Assembly (NCBI RefSeq): GCF_023101765.2
Contig: NC_064215.1
Span: forward strand, 11,036,001 to 11,100,000
Length of the DNA stretch: 64,000 nt
From: Spodoptera frugiperda
Taxonomy: Eukaryota > Arthropoda > Insecta > Lepidoptera > Noctuidae
Direction of reading: 5' to 3'
Below the pieces are notes generated by a model. That model worked only from the letters and a program-made list of their open reading frames with translations, did not search any database and was not told where the DNA came from. A program made the translations under genes and the position numbers. Positions 38,301 to 47,300 of the stretch are shown here, piece after piece (position 1 is the stretch's first letter; each line of letters starts with the position of its first letter).

Positions 38301-41300
38301 TGACTCCATAGTCCACTCAAACCTTTGAGTGCTTCTGTCCTCCTAGTTAACTAATCCCTATGCCCATGACCTGTTAGAAATCTACAAGCAAGTTTAGAAC
38401 ATTGACACTTGTAACAAGATTAGGTGCTTGAGTCGAAGGCCTAGCAGCTACTCTGCACTGATAAGAACCTTCCAATGTATCACGCATGAAGCCATTGTTA
38501 TAAATCGTATTAACACGTGTAAACAGCTTCTGTTTTATTTCATTTTTAAATTATATTCTATGAAATAAACGTGACATGTACCTTATTACTTTCATAGTTT
38601 CTATTGATATAATAAAATTAGAATTATAGACTATTAAATCTAGAGAGTTGTTGTGAGTCTTGCGTGGACGAACTGGTTATGCACGTGTAAGAGTCACGTC
38701 TAGATTAATGAGACAAAGGGTTGTTACATTGTCAAGTACACAACAGGATTTTACCCACTGTCCCTCCAAGGAAGGAAAAGTTTAAAAGGAAAAGGAAGGA
38801 AAACATGCATGCACATAAATTATCCTCCAAAAGTCCTCACACTCTAATACAATCAATACACATAATCAATCGCATTGAAGTTACCTCTTCAAGCATAAAC
38901 CCACAATAAATAAATATTTAATCGCCGTATTGGAACAAGCATTCCAACCATACCGTGCGTTTGAAAAACATACCTGCTTGCATTGCAAACAACACGTGTT
39001 ATTGAGTGACGCACTAATATAAACGGGAAATACCTAAAAGCGTATAGATTGTTTGCAAGATCTATCTAACATTATCTAGAAGTAATCTTCATTAGAGAAT
39101 AGAAAAACATTTTTGTAAAAACTGCATGTTTTCATCAGCGCATGTGTAAAAGAAAATTCAATTATGTGTGCTGCATCGTGGTATGTAGTTATTCTGCCAA
39201 AATTCCCAGACAGTTGTTCACTTCAACCATTTTGTCTCAATATTAGATAACAAAGGACGTGTTTCACGAAACATCTTCGCGAAATTCTAATTTCCTTTTT
39301 ATTGCCAATTACACAAGATCTAAAGTTCTGTTTGGCAATCAAAAAGAGCTTTACAAGCTTCCTTGCAGACATTATCCTGGATATAAGCGTAATCCGAACG
39401 GAATGCCGCATTTAATTTTGAGCGGCTAGAAATAAATGTGTAGATATTTTAATATTCATTTTCGATGATCCTCTATATATCCTTCATAGCGTGAGGGTTT
39501 GACACTATCGTGCTTTATCTATCCACCGACCTCATTACTTGTCCGTGCTTTAGAATTTAAATGGCCAAATTAATATTCACAACACAACGCGAAAATTACC
39601 GGATTCACGCAATATCGTTGGCACTTGTGCTAAATTTTCATAATATCCGGGGGAATTTGGAGCGTTAGCCCTAATACATTAGTCATAAACAATATTGTTT
39701 AGTACCTGGTCTTCCCCTATGGGTGCAGAGTGGGAGCCGATCGATTATAGGCCACGTGCGGACATTACTCAAACTAGAACTTCAAACAACAACGCCTACC
39801 TTTTATAATATTACAAAATTATGTACAAACTTGGTATTAATTTCAATGTAATTAGTAAGTTTTGCCGTGACTGACGTGGAAAGCCTACACCGGAGCCGTA
39901 GTATCTAATTACATTCCTTGTTAGAGCCAACAATAGTCTATAGTTTGAAGTTTACCCAACATTATTATAGGAAAATGGCAGAGAACAGTTATGGGAGTCG
40001 TGCTTGAAGGTAGCTGTTTTACTTTTTCCAAGCACTACAGAGGCACAGAAGCGGAAATACCAGCGTAATGACAGACTTGCCCTCCGCAATTTGCTCGTTC
40101 GTGACCGCTCTAGGGCCTGGTGTAATAGCGAACTTTATTTAATCTGTGCTGCTCATCACGCTCCGGTTCACGGCACTCGGAATATTTTTCAAGTGCTCTC
40201 CAAATATCCCCGCATTCGCAAAGCAATTTTATATTTTTCAATATTCGCTGCTGCTATCGAATTTCCGTTCTGCTTCGGATTTGAAACGGATTGAAATTTG
40301 TAATATCTACACGGTTTTTTCTAGTGTAAAGTATTTCACATTGTTACTGCGCAATGTTGAGTAAAGAAACCTAGCCAACAATTGTCTGTTATTATAATAA
40401 TTTAGAGAATTGCCCTTTGCTGCACTGTGTCGTCAGACTTATTTAAGTAAATGATGGTTTAGTGAGATCTCATTTTGGTCTTCCAGACGATTTCGTTACC
40501 TCACAGATAAATTCAAAGATATTAATGTTTTCACAATTCATCATTATGGATTTGGCGTATTTATGTAGATTGTCGGTCCATACGGTGCGTGCGTAGCTTA
40601 TAAGCTAATACACTTAAGATTTAAATGCATGCATAATGTAACACACTCATACGTGCATTAAAAACGGAGACGCTTTTAACGGAATGTGACGATGAATTAA
40701 ACATTATTCGCAATTCGCTTTCTTAATTCAATGTGCGCATTTAAATAAATTATCTTCTCTTTATTTGATTGAATGGCTGCAGAGGTTGTAAAGGTAAAAA
40801 ATACAAGGAGCGTGGAACACGCAACTGGCCATGTTTTTATTTTAATTGCAATTTTGTAAGCTGATTATCAAACGAAGATTAGCGTGGCCGTTGTTTAAAG
40901 GTTGATTAGGCTCGTAATTTTTAACTCGTTTTTATTCGTTCGTGCTTGTCTTTAAAATGCTAATGGCTTTGGTATTTTGGCGTGTAGCTGTGCAAAATTA
41001 GGCATGTCCAAGGTGCAACCGTGGTTTTCGAAAGGTGCACCCGAAGTGTTTTTGGAAGTATTTGGTTCCAAAGATAATCAACATGCATCTGCGAGCTGCA
41101 TTAATGAATATGTTATTTATAACAGTCAATTAAAGTTTATAGTTAAGATAATCGGTATGCCCCTGTCTTATTATTTTACATTGAAGTAATAACAGCATTA
41201 TTCAAATGTTATCTCAAGTACCATATTTATGAAGGTGGAAACGTTTTACGATTGTTTGAATGTGAAGATACATACTGCTGACATTTTCCAAAGCAATGCT

Positions 41301-44300
41301 CATTTTTAGGAAAGGCCAAGGCTGAATTATTAGAAAAAGAGGTAGCTTTGTTTATTACTAGAAAAGGTTGTAGCAGATTTGAATTTATAATATGACATAG
41401 TTTGAAAATTCTTAGAAATTTTTGTTTGTGTTTTGCTGTGAAACGAACGTTTGGTCCTTCTGTACGAATCTGAATAGCGAGTTAGAATATTTGATTCTGT
41501 TGATAACGTTGGTAAATATAAATTTTTTTGAAAGTTCCCTTTAATGTAGATATAGACGTATAAGTAATTCTGTTTACGTTTGTAAAATACACTTACTCCA
41601 ACTTCGCTTACTTTTCTCAAGTAATCTGTTTTGTATACATAAGTAGACGTATTTGGGTTTCTTAATATGGAGAAGGTTTTAGGTAAAGTCAAAGCTGCGG
41701 GTTGATACTAGTAAGTATTTCAATAAAATCAACAGTCAAGTCACCTACATACATTTAAAATACGTTTGTAAAACTTCTCCGAATTCTGATAGTAAACAAC
41801 AATGTAACTTTACTCGTTCTAGATTCATAAGCGTGCACCTTTGATGCGTGCATACATAATGTAGCGCACGCGAGCCCTGCACGATAACATTTGAATATTC
41901 AATCGCAGCGCGATGCACGATGGACCGATCCTTTGTTATCTAATTGTATAATACTGCATAATTAATATAATCATTGGGAATTATAATTTTAGGTGCGTTT
42001 TTTGACTAGGTGTTATTAGCAATCAAGCTTGTTTGGTGATTCTGTACCCTTAGTACGAGTTTGACTCACGTTTAAAGTAACTGAAATGTGAGCGCGTTTG
42101 GCGCTCTGATTGGTTGGTTCAATCGAGCCGGCCAATCAGAGCGCAAAAAACGTTATGCAAATTCGTACTAAGGGTACAGAATTGTGGTTGTCGTATCACA
42201 AAACTGTTTGAATATTATTTCTACCTGGTTTCTCTACCTGATCACTTTCATGATTTTAAGTAAGACTTTCTAAGTATTTTATTTCTACCTTTCAGAGCAT
42301 CTAATCTCTGAAGTAGCACGCCTACTTTAACCAGTTTAAATTTTTCAATTGAACCGTCTTTTAGGAGATTATAGCATGTATGTACTTATAAAACTAACCA
42401 ACATTTTTTACATTTCCAGGCCATCAAATCTCCCAGCGAAATGTACGGAAGAAGCTCTCAGACATAAAGCTGAACACGCTCGGATGGTGGAAGCAGCGAG
42501 GCGGAGAGTGGAGCGGGAGGCGGCAGCCAGGCACGCCAGGATGCAGGAGTCGTTGAGGCTGGAGGAGAGGCTCGCCAGGCACGCTAAGGAGTGGACACAG
42601 AACATACTGCCGGAATGGAATAACACGTGAGTCAGCTTTATCAGTTTTAATGACTAATGAGATCTATAGTATGAGTTTATCTCTTAGTATGAGTTTACTA
42701 CACGCTGAATTAAAACGAAACGTGAGCGCGTTTGGCGCTATAATTGGTTGGTTCATTCGAGCTAGCCAATCAGAGTGTCGAACGTGCTGACGTTTCGATT
42801 AATTTAAAAGTAAAGCAAACTCATACCAACAGAACTCGTTGTATGTCGGAATGCAGATCTACGTAAGACTATTGTGTCTCACATGGTGTAGGCTCAGCTC
42901 GCCCCTTGGATCTCGCCCCTGATTGCCTAAGTGCATCAACTCGCCCCTTAAATTATTAGATACTCCAACTCGCCCCCGATTGTTGGTTAGTTAAAAGGGT
43001 GTAGTATCAGCTCGCCCCCTGGATCTTGCCCCTTCCGATTAAAATGTTCCACTCGCCCCGTTTTTATTAATTTGGAGTTGTGGTTCGCCCCTTACGAAAA
43101 CCCTTACGGGGAAAAAATTTAACAATTAAATAATTATTTTGATGCATCGACTCGCCCCTTGCGGCATTCCATTTGAAATTTAACTAAAAAATCGTATCCT
43201 TTTTCTTTATATGTCAATATTTCACTTTCAAAGATTTCTTGAATTGATGTGCTTGCATCTTCTGCTATCTTATTTTTACAAGTATTTATAATACTTTTGA
43301 TTTCAGTTTGTTCAAAATTTGGGATACATGAATGTCGTGTTTCTTTTAAAATTGTTTCACCAGTAATGGTAAGTGTACCTTTACAAGTAGGCCTGTTAAT
43401 ACAATGCCAGTTAGAAGCACCGCTCTTGTAATTTCTTTTTTTATGGTTATTCAAACATTGAAAAGATTAGTATGCGTGATTTACATTATATATATTACAC
43501 TTTTTTAACTCCACATGCAGTTTTATTTCAATTTTCACTATTAAATCCCAAGGCATTATTGAAGTTTTAAGAAAAAATATTCATTTAAATATTTTATAAA
43601 CTTAGAGTGCTGACAGTACTTTTAACTAACCAACAATCGGGGGCGAGTTGGAGTATCTAATAATTTAAGGGGCGAGCTGATGCACTTAGGCAATCAGGGG
43701 CGAGATCCAAGGGGCGAGCTGAGCCTACACCAGATCCAGGGGGCGAGCTGATACTACCTCTCACATACCGACAGACAAGAGGTTAAGGAAAAAAACTGAG
43801 TAAACTTCCTTCGTTACGAATGACACTACTGAATTAGAATAATAGCATGGTTTCCTAGAAAATATCGCTTGCCTAGGCCAAAGTCTGCAACGCTTGATTA
43901 TTGAAATCCACCTGCTCGTTTTGTCCTTTTATCGAAATATACTATAATGAACGAAAATAATATTTGGTGGTTTTAAAGAGAAAATGTTTTCAAGTGTCCT
44001 TAAGTATTGGAGCATTGTAGACGTACGTACTCGAAGACACGAAGGGAACAATAAAAGCGTTGTAGAAACTTCCCCACAAGTACTCAATTTGTGCGAACTT
44101 ATTATTTTTATCCAAAGATTTATTGAAAGGGAGCGATGAGAGCTCTCAGCACCCCTCAGTACGAAATGAAAATACAAATAGACCTTTTATTACCAATCCT
44201 ATTTGATATGAGAAAAAACCTGGTATTGTAAGTATATTTAGAACCGAAATTGTGGAAAAACGATTCTACTACTGTACATTTCTACTACAAAATTAAAAGG

Positions 44301-47300
44301 TTTTTTTGTATACTTTCCGCATCGTCATACGAACAGTGCTACTGGCCTTAATTCGTTGATTGCGGTTTACGCGTGAAATACCAATCAAATGCATTAATTA
44401 CCGATAGTGGTTTACGTAGTACATATGTTGTCACACCAATCAAAATATTCACCATTAATTTACAATCATTTAAAGACCATTAAAGTTATCTCCGAGTTTG
44501 TACGGAGATATTTGAGGTAAAGGAATGAAAACAGTAATCTGTTAAAAGGTATTTTAATTTAACTTGTGATTAGTAGAAATGATCAAAGTCATAATATCTC
44601 ACGATACCAGGTTAAAGGTTGAAAATACACGTTGAAGATTTAATTATTAATCAATGAATTTCTTCTACAGGAAAAATTCAAAACGCACTCTAGAACTGTG
44701 GTGGAGCGGGCTTCCTCCAGCGGTTCGCGGCAAAGTATGGCAGCTGGCGATCGAGAACAAACTCAAGATCACACACGACATGTACCAAGACTACGTAGCG
44801 AAAGCCAAACAGAGGTTACACGAGGCACAACTCAGGAGAAAGCGGTTAAAAGTCAACAGAAACGACACATGTAGCTGCCAAAAGGAAAAAGTCACTGAAC
44901 AAAAGGAAAAACTTGGCAAACTAGACGACATACTAGCTAAAACGGACGACAGAATAAAAACCGACGAAGACAAACCACGTTTAGGCATACCACGGAATTA
45001 CAGCGAACAGAATCTCAAGTCCCAAGCCAGTGATGCAGGGCCACAGAAGTGCTGTTCGAAATCCAACCCTAACCTGTTAGACTATAGTGACGAATGTTCC
45101 ATGGAGTTGATCCAGTTGGACATTGCACGGACTTTCCCCCACTTGTGTATCTTCCAGCCCGGAGGACCGTATTTCGATGTGTTACATGAACTGTTGGCGG
45201 CGTACGTGTGCTATAGACCCGATATTGGATATGTTCAGGTGTGTATTATTAGTAATCATACTAATATTATAAACGTGAAAGTTTGTTTTGTTTGCGTGTT
45301 CCACAAATACGCTGAAACTCCTAAACGGATTTCAATGAAATTTGGTAAACACATAGGGTATGAGCTGATTTGGGTGAAAGGATACGTTTTATCTCAATGG
45401 AATGCGGGCGAAGCCGTTGCCAGAAGCTAATTTCCTATTAATTATCATCTGAATTGAAAATAATTAAGTAGATCTAGGATTTTCATATAATAATTTCTGA
45501 AAGAAATGGTGTGATAATTCCGGATGCAACTTGGCTCTAGCTTTTAAAAACATGATAATCATGAATGATCTTTTTGTGAGGAAATTCAGAGTCTTGACCA
45601 TAATTTCACACTTCGCGCAAATATCCAAACAAACACAAACAATTATAATATTTAACGGTAAGTAGCGTGACCCATCGTCCCGCATGCACGGCTAGGTAAT
45701 GATTACGTGATAACAATGCATGTGATACGCGTGATACTATGTGCGGGTAGCGGGACTTTGTATTATGTTGTGGATCAACTGCTCATATACTTTGTTTACA
45801 TCTTTGTATTGAAAGGCTGTCTTTTTTAAGCCAAATTATGGCGGAATCGTGAAATCCTTTACTATATATTTATTTTTTATTGTAACGAGGTGATCTGACA
45901 GAGAACTAAATTATAGCCCAAAGGATTAGCAAGCCTAAGTGGCTATGGGCCGGTCACATTTGTCTAAGAACCGATGACCGTTGAGGTAAAAATGTTCTAG
46001 AATAGAAACCGCGTCTGGGCAAGCATAGTGTAGGCTGTGTAGGGCGCCCCTCCAGCTATGTGGAGTGGCGATATCCACAAGGTGCCTGGTAGTGATTGGA
46101 TGCGTAGAGCTGAAGATCGAACTCAGTAGAGTGCCATTGGAGAGGCCTTTGTCCAGCAGTGGACGAGAACTGGCTGATGTTAAAATTGTTTGATATTCTC
46201 TGTGTTAACATTCCACATGAAGTATACGATCTACGTTCGCATCTATTACATTGAGCTTATAACTAGGGAAAAATGGGTGTGCCTCATCTCATGTAATCAC
46301 GACGAATGTTTTCGATTTCCAAGCTGGTAGGCAATTTCTATGGTCAAATTGATCTTGGAATCAGTATTATTGATTTTTTGTTCCTTAGTAATTAACACAG
46401 AGTTTAGAACGATAGTTTCAATAATTAAAATTCTTTCTTTACTATTACAGGGCATGTCATTCATAGCAGCGGTGCTGATCTTGAACATGGAGGCGCCGCA
46501 AGCGTTCGTCTGCTTCGCCAACCTGTTGGACGGGCCTGTGCTCAGGGCTGCCTTCACTAGGGACGGAGCTACCATGCAGGTATGTTGTACCATGGTAGAT
46601 ATGTTCTGGAGTCTAGACACACGGCAGTGTGTCCGCCAAGTTCGAGCAAAAAAACCGACACACCGGCCGTGGGTTATATTACACGAACCATTTCAGGCCA
46701 AGTTCGACCCACCTATAACTCAAAATCTATTTTATCTACGCATATGAAATTTCTAGTATCTGTCGAAATCTACTTACTTATCTAAAATACAAAATTTCAT
46801 TAATGTACCTATTGTAGGTCTTGAGATATTGACGTCAGAAAATCGCTATTTTTACTATACACTCACTGACTGACTGACTGACTGACTCACTCACTCACTC
46901 ATCAAAAACCTAGACCACTTCCAATGGTCGTATTGACTTGAAATTTGGCATGGAGGTAGGGCTTTAGGTCAAGGTAAAGGAAAAAATCTGAAAATGGCCA
47001 AGTGTGAGTCGGTTTTAAAAATAATGAAGGTGTAAATTCATACCCCTATGGAACTAAAACAAAAAAATTATCTATATCTTCCAATGGTCGTACCGACCTA
47101 AAATTCGTTACGAAGGTTTGTATTTAGTCAAAGTAAAGTAAAATAAGAAAAAAAGAAAATAAACCTTACAAAAATAAATGAAATCCCACCCAAAACATAA
47201 ATGTGAAAGGCTGCCAAGTTCGATAATATTGGAATGCTTGGCCTATAAAAGTGAGATCTAAATAAGTACCAAGTTCCATACACAGACCTCAGTTAAAAAT

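Noticed and set aside
42408..42626. Minus-strand 72-codon frame
   Set aside because: It is the antisense shadow of TBC exon 3.
46297..46620. Minus-strand 107-codon frame
   Set aside because: It covers TBC exon 5 in antisense and has no motif of its own.
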